From positions 2,277,001 through 2,341,000 of the forward strand of contig NZ_CP063656.1 of the NCBI RefSeq assembly GCF_015209725.1: a DNA stretch of 64,000 bases, in the 5' to 3' direction. Below the pieces are notes generated by a model. That model worked only from the letters and a program-made list of their open reading frames with translations. It had not been told where the DNA came from and ran no database searches. The position numbers were made by a program, and so were the translations under genes. The DNA comes from Lysobacter ciconiae. GTDB lineage: Bacteria; Pseudomonadota; Gammaproteobacteria; Xanthomonadales; Xanthomonadaceae. This document shows, piece after piece, positions 18,609-25,815 of this stretch. Numbering within the stretch: position 1 is the first letter of the stretch; every line of letters starts with the position of its first letter.

Positions 18609-19859
18609 TCAATCAGGCGTTGAGCGCGCGATTCGCAATGCATCGTCGAGGAGGCCGGCGGCGGTGACTTCCGCGCCTGCGCCAGGCCCCTGGATCACCA
18701 GCGGCTGTTCGCGGTAGCGGTCTGACCAGATTGCAAGCTTGTTGTCGGTGCCGGCGCCGCTGGCAAGCGGATGCGTCGCGTCCAGCGTTTCCAGGCGTAC
18801 TGTCGCGCGTCCGTTATGCAGTCGGGCGATGTAGCGCAGTTGCTCGCCCTTTGCTGCTGCAGCCCGGTGGAGCTGTTGCAGAAGAGCGTCGAGGGACGGA
18901 GAAACTCCGGTGTCCTCGCCTCTCGCGCCATGTCGGTCTTGCCCCGTCTCAGGGCCCGCCGGATCCAGTAACGACTCCACTTCCACCTCGTCGCTGGCCA
19001 GCGGGACGCCGGCGGCTCGGGCGAGGATCAGGATCTTGCGGCGCACGTCATCGCCGGACAGGTCTTCGCGCGGGTCCGGTTCGGTGTAGCCGGCTTGCCG
19101 CGCTTCGTCCACCAGTTCCGAGAAAGGCTTCTTGCCGTCGTAGTGGTTGAACAGCCACGCCAGCGATCCGGACAGGACGCCCGCGATGGCGTGGATGGTG
19201 TCGCCGCCGGCCTGGAGGTCGCGGATGTTGCGCAGCAGCGGCAGGCCCGCGCCGACGGTGGCGCTGTCGCCGTAGCGGGTGCTGCCGTGAGCCGCGGCGT
19301 CGTGGATGTCCTGCCAGCGCTCCAGCGTCGTGCCCAGTCCGAGCTTGCAGGCCGTCACAACGTGGATGCCCTGGGCCAGCCAGCGGGCATGGTGGTCGGC
19401 CACCTCGCCGCTGGCGGTCGCGTCGATGATGATGCGGTGCGCCGGACCGGTGCCGGCAAGCGCGTCGGCGACACCTGACAGGTTCGCCAGTGCGGGATCG
19501 GGTTGCCACGGACTGCCATCCACGAGCCGCCGTTTGATGTCGGCGGGACAAAGCCGCTCGCCGCGCAGCGCGCCGCGGGAGTTGCCCGCATGCACCAACG
19601 CCAATGAATCTCCGCGCGGGGTGCCATCCCACCCTGCCAACCGGTCGAGAACGGCCTTGCCGACGTTGCCGGTTCCGAGCAGCGCCACTCGGGCGGATGG
19701 CTCACTCGGCGTTCGGTGGACGTGCTGACCGTGTTGCGAACCCGCTGCGGTCTCCGTGCGCACATGCGTGTCCGCGCGCCTCTCGGACCGTACGCTCGCG
19801 TTCAATCGCGGACTCACGTCACCGTCAACCCGCAAACGACCCACCACGCCCGCGCTCAT
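18609..19859 (-). CDS. hom: Homoserine dehydrogenase (monofunctional, ThrA C-domain type)
   Basis: The enzyme reduces aspartate semialdehyde to homoserine, the substrate of MetX encoded upstream. The Rossmann motif VALLGTGNVGKAVLDRLAG follows a 50-residue N-terminal segment. The substrate-binding core is GVLSGSLAWLFNHYDGKKPF and the C-terminus QPLVIQGPGAGAEVTAAGLL matches the end of E. coli ThrA. There is no aspartokinase domain and no ACT regulatory domain. The ATG at 19857-19859 overlaps the metB stop (ATGA), which decides the start; a later start near the Rossmann fold is possible. A low-similarity insert around residues 300-330 contains GARGEDTGVS. Confidence 0.9.
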   Translation of the reverse strand: MSAGVVGRLRVDGDVSPRLNASVRSERRADTHVRTETAAGSQHGQHVHRTPSEPSARVALLGTGNVGKAVLDRLAGWDGTPRGDSLALVHAGNSRGALRGERLCPADIKRRLVDGSPWQPDPALANLSGVADALAGTGPAHRIIIDATASGEVADHHARWLAQGIHVVTACKLGLGTTLERWQDIHDAAAHGSTRYGDSATVGAGLPLLRNIRDLQAGGDTIHAIAGVLSGSLAWLFNHYDGKKPFSELVDEARQAGYTEPDPREDLSGDDVRRKILILARAAGVPLASDEVEVESLLDPAGPETGQDRHGARGEDTGVSPSLDALLQQLHRAAAAKGEQLRYIARLHNGRATVRLETLDATHPLASGAGTDNKLAIWSDRYREQPLVIQGPGAGAEVTAAGLLDDALRIARSTPD

Positions 19860-21076
19860 TGCGCTGCACACGGGGCAAGCTGGATACGCTGGACGCGCTC
19901 CAACGCCGCGCCCAGATCGGCCAGCAGGTCCTCGGCGTGCTCGATGCCGACCGACAGACGCAGCAGGCCGTCGGTGATGCCCGCCGCGGCACGTGCCTGC
20001 ACCGTCATCGCCGCGTGGGTCATCGTCGCCGGATGGGCGATCAGGCTTTCCACGCCGCCCAGCGACTCGGCCAGAGTGAAGTACTCCAGCCCATCCAAGA
20101 ACGCGCGCACCGCGGACTCGCCACCGGCGCCGCCGTCTTCCAGCTCCAGCGAAACCATCGCTCCGAAGCCGTCTTGCTGGCGCGCCGCGAGCGCGTGGCC
20201 GGGATGGCTTTCCAGCCCGGGGTAATGGACGGCGCGCACCGCCGGGTGGCCGTCGAGCAGGTCCACAAGCGCGGCGGTGTTGCGCTCGTGCACGCGCAGG
20301 CGCGCATCCAGCGTGCGCAGGCCGCGCAGGGTCAGGAAGCTGTCGAAGGGCGAGCCGGTGATGCCCATGCAGTTGGCCCACCACGCCAGGTGCTCGTGCT
20401 GGTCCTGCTCGCGGGCGATCACCGCGCCACCGACCACATCGCTGTGGCCGTTGATGTACTTGGTGGTGGAATGCACTACCACGTCGGCCCCAAATTCGAT
20501 CGGTCGCTGCAGCGCCGGCGACAGAAAGGTGTTGTCGACCACGACCCGCGCGTCGGCGGCGTGGGATGCCTCGATCACGAAGCGCAGGTCGGTCACGCGC
20601 AGCAGCGGGTTGGATGGCGTCTCGATCCAGACCACCGCCGGCCCGAGCGCCAACGCCTCGGCCAGCGCGCGCGGCGAGGTCAGGTCCACGGTCGTCAACT
20701 CGAACGCACCCTTCTCCGCCAGCGCGTTGAACAGCCGCCAGCTGCCACCGTAGGCATCGTGCGGCACGACCAGCCGGTCGCCGGGTTTCAGCAGCGCGTT
20801 CAGCACAAGCGTGATGGCGGCCATACCCGTCGCCGTGACCACCGCGCCCGCGCCGCCTTCCAGTTCAGCCAGCGCCTCGGCCAGCAGGTCGCGGGTCGGA
20901 TTGCCGCTGCGGGTGTAGTCGTAGGTGCGCCGGTCGTTGAAGCCGGCGAAGCTGAAATTGGACGACAGCACCAGCGGCGGGGTGACCGCGCCGAAAGCCT
21001 CGTCACGGTCGATGCCGGCGCGCACGGCCGTCGTACAGCGATGCGACGGGCGGGCCTGCACGTGCTGCGCCCTCAT
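19856..21076 (-). CDS. metB: Cystathionine gamma-synthase / O-succinylhomoserine-dependent PLP enzyme
   Basis: The 406-residue PLP enzyme of the Cys/Met metabolism family joins O-succinylhomoserine and cysteine to form cystathionine. Visible motifs are SNFSFAGFNDRRTYDYTRSG (substrate and PLP-phosphate region), AVVTATGMAAITLVLNAL, VVVDNTFLSPALQRPIEFG and the PLP lysine in HSTTKYINGHSDVVGG. O-succinylhomoserine sulfhydrylase cannot be excluded by sequence alone. It overlaps metX (4 nt) and hom (4 nt) in one operon. Confidence 0.93.
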   Translation of the reverse strand: MRAQHVQARPSHRCTTAVRAGIDRDEAFGAVTPPLVLSSNFSFAGFNDRRTYDYTRSGNPTRDLLAEALAELEGGAGAVVTATGMAAITLVLNALLKPGDRLVVPHDAYGGSWRLFNALAEKGAFELTTVDLTSPRALAEALALGPAVVWIETPSNPLLRVTDLRFVIEASHAADARVVVDNTFLSPALQRPIEFGADVVVHSTTKYINGHSDVVGGAVIAREQDQHEHLAWWANCMGITGSPFDSFLTLRGLRTLDARLRVHERNTAALVDLLDGHPAVRAVHYPGLESHPGHALAARQQDGFGAMVSLELEDGGAGGESAVRAFLDGLEYFTLAESLGGVESLIAHPATMTHAAMTVQARAAAGITDGLLRLSVGIEHAEDLLADLGAALERVQRIQLAPCAAQ

Positions 21077-22134
21077 GCCAGCGCCTCGGCGTCCGCATCG
21101 GCGGCGATGTCGAGCAAGGCCTCGCGCAGGATCCCGTCGATCGCGCGCGACTCCTTCAGGAACGCGTCGTGGCCGAAGCGGGAGTGGATGACGTGCAGCC
21201 GGGTCTCGCCGCGCAGGCGCTGGACCAGGTCGTAGGCATCGGCCAGCGGCACCAGCAGATCCTCCGCCACGGCCACCACGGTCACCGGCACCTGCACGGT
21301 TTCCGGATCAACCGCCTGCAGGTCGATGGATTCGGACAGGCGCACGAAGGCCTGCGCCGCCACGCGGTCGGCGAACTGCTGGCCGCAGTGGTCCAGATAG
21401 TCCTCGGCGGCGACCTGGACGCGGCCGTTGACCACCTTGGCGGCGCCGAAGCGGCTGTCGAACTCGTCGGCGGTGCGGTAGCTGAGCATGGCCAGCTGGC
21501 GGGCCAGTGCCACGCCCTGGCTGTCATCGCACTGCAGCGCGCCCAAGGCGACCGCACGCCGCTGCAACGCGCGCCAGGCGCTCGCGTAGGGATGGGCACG
21601 GTGGAAGCCGCTGATCGCGACCAGCCGGCCGACGCGACGCGGATGCAGCGCGGCCAGGTGCAGGCCGACCATCGCGCCGTAGGAGTTGCCGATGAAGGCG
21701 CTCAGTCGCGCAATGCCCAGCGCGTCCAGCAGCGCCACGACCGCCGTCGCCTGGTCCACGGGATCGATCACGGCGTCCAGCGTGCCGTCGCCGCCGACCC
21801 AGTCGAAGGCTAGGATGCAGTGCTGGGCGGGATCCAGTGCACGGCCGGGGCCGGACTGCTCCTGCCACCACCCGGCATCGCTGAACTGGTCGCTGGCACC
21901 GACGTGACGGTTGGCGGAAATCCCGCCGGCCACGAACAGCACCGGCAAGGACGGATCGCCGACGCGCTCATAGCGCAGGGTCACCGCGCGGGTGCCGGCG
22001 TGGCGCATCTCCAGCTGGACCTCGATCTCGCCGCGCGCCGCCATCTTCCGCGCCGCGGCCGGGAACCGCGATACGGCGACGTGGCGGGGCTGGAAAAGGG
22101 TTTCGGTGGTGCGCGAAGCGAGTTGCAGGCTCAT
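21073..22134 (-). CDS. metX: MetX-type homoserine O-acyltransferase (probably O-succinyltransferase)
   Basis: This is an alpha/beta-hydrolase-fold acyltransferase that activates homoserine for methionine synthesis. The 353-residue protein has the nucleophile elbow IGNSYGAMVG, the acid in AVAEDLLVPLADAYDL and the His in SRFGHDAFLKE. MetX proteins of Xanthomonadaceae are reported to use succinyl-CoA; this is family knowledge, not visible here. The ATG at 22132-22134 is the first after the riboswitch. It leads the metX-metB-hom operon, which makes and consumes its own substrate. Confidence 0.92.
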   Translation of the reverse strand: MSLQLASRTTETLFQPRHVAVSRFPAAARKMAARGEIEVQLEMRHAGTRAVTLRYERVGDPSLPVLFVAGGISANRHVGASDQFSDAGWWQEQSGPGRALDPAQHCILAFDWVGGDGTLDAVIDPVDQATAVVALLDALGIARLSAFIGNSYGAMVGLHLAALHPRRVGRLVAISGFHRAHPYASAWRALQRRAVALGALQCDDSQGVALARQLAMLSYRTADEFDSRFGAAKVVNGRVQVAAEDYLDHCGQQFADRVAAQAFVRLSESIDLQAVDPETVQVPVTVVAVAEDLLVPLADAYDLVQRLRGETRLHVIHSRFGHDAFLKESRAIDGILREALLDIAADADAEALA

Positions 22135-22203
22135 GAGGGCTATCCGAAGTGGCGGGGAGCCATCGAGGGATGGCTGCCAACGCACACGGGATCGTGCCGG
22201 CAA

Positions 22204-22323
22204 CCATCTTCCGGCCACCGCTGAAACGCGGCACCGCAGGATTTGGCACCCGTTCGCGGCTTGCGCTGCGATGGGTTGCCCCGGCTTCAAAGGGCCTGTC
22301 CCTCTGCCGGTCTCGATGGATGG
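22204..22323 (-). ncRNA. SAM-I (S-box) riboswitch in the metX leader
   Basis: Read on the minus strand, the leader contains the S-box core AGAGGGACAGGCCC, GAAGCCGGGGCAACC and GGGTGCCAAATCCTGC in order. It is closed by CCATC (22319-22323) and GATGG (22204-22208) as P1. High S-adenosylmethionine would stabilise the aptamer and reduce metX-metB-hom expression. Downstream, AGCCATC/GATGGCT forms a small hairpin that shares CCATC with P1 and could be the switch. No U-run terminator is seen, so control of translation is more likely. Confidence 0.9.
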
Positions 22324-22328
22324 CAGGC

Positions 22329-22357
22329 AGTGTGCCCGCGCTTTTCAGCGATGTCAA
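22329..22357 (-). promoter_or_regulatory. Sigma-70 promoter of metX-metB-hom
   Basis: TTGACA (22352-22357) and CACACT (22329-22334) are separated by exactly 17 bp on the minus strand. Transcription would begin a few bases before the riboswitch aptamer. Confidence 0.8.
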
Positions 22358-22380
22358 TCGCTTTATCCGCATAAAGCGAT
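22357..22380. promoter_or_regulatory. Perfect 10-bp palindromic operator beside the metX -35
   Basis: ATCGCTTTAT, CCGC, ATAAAGCGAT is a perfect inverted repeat overlapping the -35 edge by one base. It is AT-richer than its surroundings, as expected of an operator. A methionine-related regulator (SahR- or MetR-type) is a guess. It could also act on the divergent phytase-like gene. Confidence 0.65.
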
Positions 22381-22436
22381 GCCTTGCGCGATCCGGTTGT
22401 TGCGCACCCGCCACTGCCCTGCGCACACGCAGGCAC

Positions 22437-22442
22437 TAGACT
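22437..22442 (+). promoter_or_regulatory. -10-like TAGACT seven bases before the phytase-like gene
   Basis: TAGACT ends 7 nt before the ATG at 22450, again a leaderless layout. No clear ribosome-binding site precedes the ATG. Confidence 0.4.
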
Positions 22443-22449
22443 GCCCGCC

Positions 22450-23586
22450 ATGACTCTCTGCCGATTCCTCGCCGCGACCGGCGTGCTCCTCGCGCTGGCC
22501 GGCTGCGCCACCGGACTGCAACGCAACAGCGACATGGCCCCTGTGAGCGCTGTCGACGCCGCGGCCTTCCCCGTCGATGAGCGCGTGGTGCCCGAGCGCT
22601 ATGTCTCGCCGGCCCACCCCGGCGTGGAGCTGGACTCGCTCGCCACCTGGCCCGCACCGGACGGCCGCACCTGGCTGATCGCCAGCGCCAAGACCGCGCA
22701 CACCCTGGTGGTGTTCGACGCCGATACCGGCGAATGGCTGCAGACCGTGGGTGGCAAGGAGGACGCCGCGCGCACGTTCAAGCGTCCCAACGGCCTGGCC
22801 GTGCACGGCGACCGCCTCTTCGTCGCCGAGCGCGACAACCACCGCGTGCAGATGCTCGCCCTGCCCGACTTCGCCCCGCTCGGCACCTTCGGCGAAGACC
22901 AACTGCGCAGCCCGTATGGCCTGTGGATCAACGAGGTCTCGCCCGGCGGGCTGGATGTGTATGTCACCGACAGCTTCATGTACGGCAAGCGCTTCGAGAT
23001 CGTGCCGCCGCTGGAGGAACTCGACCAGCGCGTGCGCCGTTTCCATATCGAGCTGGATGGCGAGGGCTTCAGGGCAAGTTATCTCGGGTCGTTTGGCGAC
23101 ACGGCCGAGCCCGGCGCGCTGCGGGTGGTGGAGTCCATCGCCGGCGACCCGGCCTTTGACCGCCTGATGATCGCCGACGAGCGCTTCCCCGGCAGCACCG
23201 GGCGCAACGCATCCACCCTGCGGGAATACACCCTGGCCGGCGCCTTCACCGGCCGCAGCCTGCCCGAGGACACCTTCGCCACCGAAGCCGAGGGCGTCGC
23301 GCTGTGGGCCTGCGGCCCCGACACCGGCTACTGGGTTGCGGTGGACCAGCGCGAGACGCGGACCGCCTTCCATCTGTTCAACCGTGTCGACCTCGCGCCT
23401 GCCGGCAGCTTTCGCGGCATGACCACCGCCATGTCCGACGGCGTCGCCGTGCATGCGGCCGGCACAACCGCGTTCCCGGACGGCGCACTGTTTGCCATGC
23501 ACAAGGACGAAGCGGTCAGCGCGTTCGACCTGGCCGATATCGCCCGCAGCCTGGAGCTTGCTGCGGAATGCACCGGCTCGCGGTGA
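22450..23586 (+). CDS. Phytase-like beta-propeller lipoprotein
   Basis: The 378-residue lipoprotein has the signal MTLCRFLAATGVLLALAGC with a lipobox at LAGC. The rest resembles 3-phytase (PF02333-type) six-bladed propellers: LIASAKTAHTLVVFDADTG, RPNGLAVHGDRLFVAERDNH, then LMIADERFPGSTGRNASTL. Such enzymes release phosphate from phytate or other phosphate esters using calcium. Whether the calcium and phosphate ligands are complete cannot be judged by eye. It overlaps the following M23 gene by 19 nt. Confidence 0.78.
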   Translation: MTLCRFLAATGVLLALAGCATGLQRNSDMAPVSAVDAAAFPVDERVVPERYVSPAHPGVELDSLATWPAPDGRTWLIASAKTAHTLVVFDADTGEWLQTVGGKEDAARTFKRPNGLAVHGDRLFVAERDNHRVQMLALPDFAPLGTFGEDQLRSPYGLWINEVSPGGLDVYVTDSFMYGKRFEIVPPLEELDQRVRRFHIELDGEGFRASYLGSFGDTAEPGALRVVESIAGDPAFDRLMIADERFPGSTGRNASTLREYTLAGAFTGRSLPEDTFATEAEGVALWACGPDTGYWVAVDQRETRTAFHLFNRVDLAPAGSFRGMTTAMSDGVAVHAAGTTAFPDGALFAMHKDEAVSAFDLADIARSLELAAECTGSR

Positions 23587-24503
23587 CTCGCGCGCGGCGC
23601 CTGCGGGTACACGCGGCGCCAACACTCGCGGCGGTGGCACTAGCGTTTGCGCTCGCATCGCTGGCCTCCGTCAAAGCTGCTCCTCCCGCTGCGGGCGCCG
23701 CAGACGGCAGCGCCGCCGCCCGCGTCCGCATTGAAACCACCGACGACGGCTATCAAGCCTGGGCCGACAACCCCCTGCCCGGCCCGATCGAAGTGAGACT
23801 GCGGTACCGGCAGCGCCACAACACCGTCGCATCGCCGGAGCTGCCCGCACGCGCCACGATCCCCGCCGGCGGCAGCACCGTGGTCGCGGCTTTCCGTGCC
23901 GCCGATCCCTCGCGCGCGCTCGACTTCGACCTGATCCTGGACAGCGTGCCCGGCAATCCGAGCGCTCAGCCGCGCGATGTGACCTATCTGCTGCCGCTCG
24001 CGAAAGACGCGCCGGTCATGATCGATCAGGGCTTTGCGGGCACTTACAGCCACGACGACGAGGAGAACCGCTACGCCATCGACTTCGCCGTACCCGTCGG
24101 CACCGCCGTACTTGCCGCGCGCGACGGCGTAGTGATGCAGGTGATTGACCGCCACCTCGATGCGCCCCGCAACAACACAACGCAACACCGCGGCGCCGCA
24201 CCGGCTGACACTCTGCTGCGCAACGCCAACCTCATCCGCGTTCTGCATGACGACGGCACGATGGCCGTGTATGCGCATCTGCAACGAGATGGCGCGGTAG
24301 TCGCACCAGGACAGCGCGTGCGTGCCGGCCAGCACATCGGCTGGTCTGGCAACACCGGCTTCAGCACCGGCCCGCACCTGCACTTCGCCGTACAGGTGAA
24401 CCGCGGCATGCGGCTGGTCTCGCTGCCGTTCCGGATGGAAGAGGTATCCCGTCTCCCAAGTGATAGCGGCGCTTGTGTGGCGAGGCCGGGGCACCGGGAG
24501 TGA
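23568..24503 (+). CDS. Exported M23-family metallopeptidase
   Basis: This 311-residue secreted protein has a basic N-terminus and a hydrophobic segment (TLAAVALAFALASLASVKA). A beta-rich domain of about 100 residues precedes the LytM/M23 domain. The zinc motif is present as YSHDDEENRYAIDFAVPVGT, VYAHLQRDG and GPHLHFAV. This is the D-type variant where the first His is displaced from the usual HxxxD. It probably cleaves peptidoglycan cross-links. The ATG at 23568 overlaps the phytase-like gene; a GTG at 23583 is an alternative. The stop directly abuts palindromic copy E. Confidence 0.85.
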   Translation: MHRLAVTRARRLRVHAAPTLAAVALAFALASLASVKAAPPAAGAADGSAAARVRIETTDDGYQAWADNPLPGPIEVRLRYRQRHNTVASPELPARATIPAGGSTVVAAFRAADPSRALDFDLILDSVPGNPSAQPRDVTYLLPLAKDAPVMIDQGFAGTYSHDDEENRYAIDFAVPVGTAVLAARDGVVMQVIDRHLDAPRNNTTQHRGAAPADTLLRNANLIRVLHDDGTMAVYAHLQRDGAVVAPGQRVRAGQHIGWSGNTGFSTGPHLHFAVQVNRGMRLVSLPFRMEEVSRLPSDSGACVARPGHRE

Positions 24504-24574
24504 GTGTCCTTGGGTGCGAATGTCCCCCGGCACCGAAGCCGGCGCCTCCTCCTTTATTTCGCACCCAAGGACAC
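24504..24574 (+). repeat. 3'-end nested palindrome, copy E (after the M23 peptidase gene)
   Basis: The 17-bp arms 24504-24520 and 24558-24574 are perfectly complementary. The arm is class 1 (GTCCTTGGGTG). T-C at the second variable position is matched by A-G in the partner arm compared with copy A. The core hairpin is shortened to GCACCGAAGCCGGCGC. The element begins with the base after the stop codon. Confidence 0.9.
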
Positions 24575-24758
24575 CCACACCCGTTGGAGGCGCAAACGGA
24601 GCGACAGCAACCATTGCTCTATGAGCCGCCCCATCGGTGACCATTTCCGTCACATCGCACGCCAAAACAGACCAATTGCGTCACCTGAAGGATCGAAGTC
24701 ACCGGCCAAACGTGACTGGCGGTTCAGTTTCGAGATGCAAAGCAGGAAAAACCACACT

Positions 24759-24773
24759 TGGCACGGGAAATGC
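24759..24773 (+). promoter_or_regulatory. Sigma-54 promoter of pilA
   Basis: TGGCAC, five bases, ATGC places GG and GC exactly 10 nt apart, the -24/-12 pattern of RpoN promoters. pilA is RpoN/PilR dependent in Pseudomonas and Xanthomonas. The leader to the ATG would be about 88 nt. The PilR sites were not identified. Confidence 0.8.
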
Positions 24774-24872
24774 GTACCTTACCGTGCACGTGCCAACCAG
24801 CACGGCTGCCCGAGGACCGGAACGCCCGGCTCAGACGGCACGTGAATACTGACCACTCCTAGGGGAAACACC

Positions 24873-25265
24873 ATGAAGAACGTACAGAAAGGTTTTACGC
24901 TCATCGAGCTGATGATCGTTGTTGCGATCATCGCGATCTTGGCTGCGATTGCTCTGCCGGCTTATCAGGATTACATGATCAGGGCGAAGGTGTCCGAAGG
25001 CATCGTTCAAGCCAGTGCTGCGAAAGTGACCGTCTCCGAAAATATCATGGCGGAAACGACTGACCTTTGCGCTGGGGTTAATACCACGACGCTTGGTGAC
25101 ACTACGATTAGCTGCGCTGCCGGCACGCTGAGTGCATCTGTTGCCGCGAACTCGGCGACTACCGTCACCTTTGACTTGGTTCCGACTGCTGCGACCGGTG
25201 GCGTAACATGGGATTGCAACAACCCAAGCGATACCAAGTATGTTCCAGCGGAATGCCGCGAATAA
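24873..25265 (+). CDS. pilA: Type IV major pilin
   Basis: The 130-residue prepilin has the leader MKNVQKG cleaved before Phe (G-F), then the conserved FTLIELMIVVAIIAILAAIA helix with Glu5, and the ALPAYQDYMIRAKVSEG segment. A Cys pair near the C-terminus (WDCNN and AECRE) can form the D-loop, with two other Cys in the middle (LCAG and SCAA). Base composition is lower in GC than the neighbourhood, as often seen for pilins under diversifying exchange. An intrinsic terminator follows, so it is a separate unit from pilB. Confidence 0.95.
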   Translation: MKNVQKGFTLIELMIVVAIIAILAAIALPAYQDYMIRAKVSEGIVQASAAKVTVSENIMAETTDLCAGVNTTTLGDTTISCAAGTLSASVAANSATTVTFDLVPTAATGGVTWDCNNPSDTKYVPAECRE

Positions 25266-25297
25266 TGTGACACAGCAACTAATGTGACAAAGCAACG

Positions 25298-25322
25298 AGC
25301 CCCTCTCTGGAGGGGCTTTTTT
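25298..25322 (+). terminator. Intrinsic terminator of pilA
   Basis: AGCCCCTC/GAGGGGCT forms an 8-bp stem with a TCTG loop, followed by TTTTTTT. It ends 57 nt after the pilA stop. Confidence 0.92.
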
Positions 25323-25815
25323 GTGTTTATATAGTTAGCTAAAGGAGTCCAAAGTTTTTTCCGTTGGCACGACAAATGTTTTTCTAGTTTAATGAATATG
25401 CTCTGCACCTCGGAGTGGGGGGGGGGGGCAATTGAGGGAGTCCGGAAAGTGGCCGGATATGTGCGCCTGCAAGCCGGGCGCGCAGACCTGGCGGCTTTAC
25501 CGTGGGTGCTCGGACGGTCCGCGTGCACGCGAACCTTGATCTGCAGTGATGCGCGCGTTAAGCCCCACCCGAAGTTCATAGCACTGGGCGAGGATACCGC
25601 CACCGGCGCGGCGCGGCGCGAGCTACAGTAAAGTGCAGATGGCGCCGGTGGGGCAGGAACTTTGCCGAGAGGGAAGCGAAAGGAAGCGGACCGGGTCTCC
25701 GTCTAGCGGTTGCCTGCCACACCATGAAGCACGCAGCTCTGTGCGATTCTGGGCCACAGGTCGAAAGTATACGATTGCAGTAAAGTCGGCCATACGGGAA
25801 CCACAGGGGATCACC
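25323..25815. other. pilA-pilB intergenic region with a sigma-54-like motif and a 12-G tract
   Basis: About 490 bp without a convincing gene. It holds a second sigma-54-like motif (TTGGCACGACAAATGT, 25364-25379), a 12-base G run (25417-25428), and a 79-codon open frame from 25392 that reads through the G run and has no recognisable similarity. The last 60 bp before pilB contain TATACGAT, a weak -10 candidate. Confidence 0.6.
25417..25428 (+). repeat. Homopolymeric tract of 12 G
   Basis: This is the longest homopolymer I saw in the window. Tracts of this length change length by slippage in many bacteria. It could equally be a sequencing-error hotspot. Confidence 0.85.

Noticed and set aside
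18609..20384. 591-codon frame as an extended homoserine dehydrogenase
   Set aside because: The first 175 residues are antisense-frame, Arg/Ala-rich sequence lying over metB; the coupled ATG at 19859 gives the normal enzyme.
25392..25631. 79-codon frame containing the 12-G tract, starting just after the sigma-54-like motif
   Set aside because: No ribosome-binding site, no similarity to pilins or other families, and its composition is that of noncoding high-GC DNA. Kept only as part of the G-tract finding.
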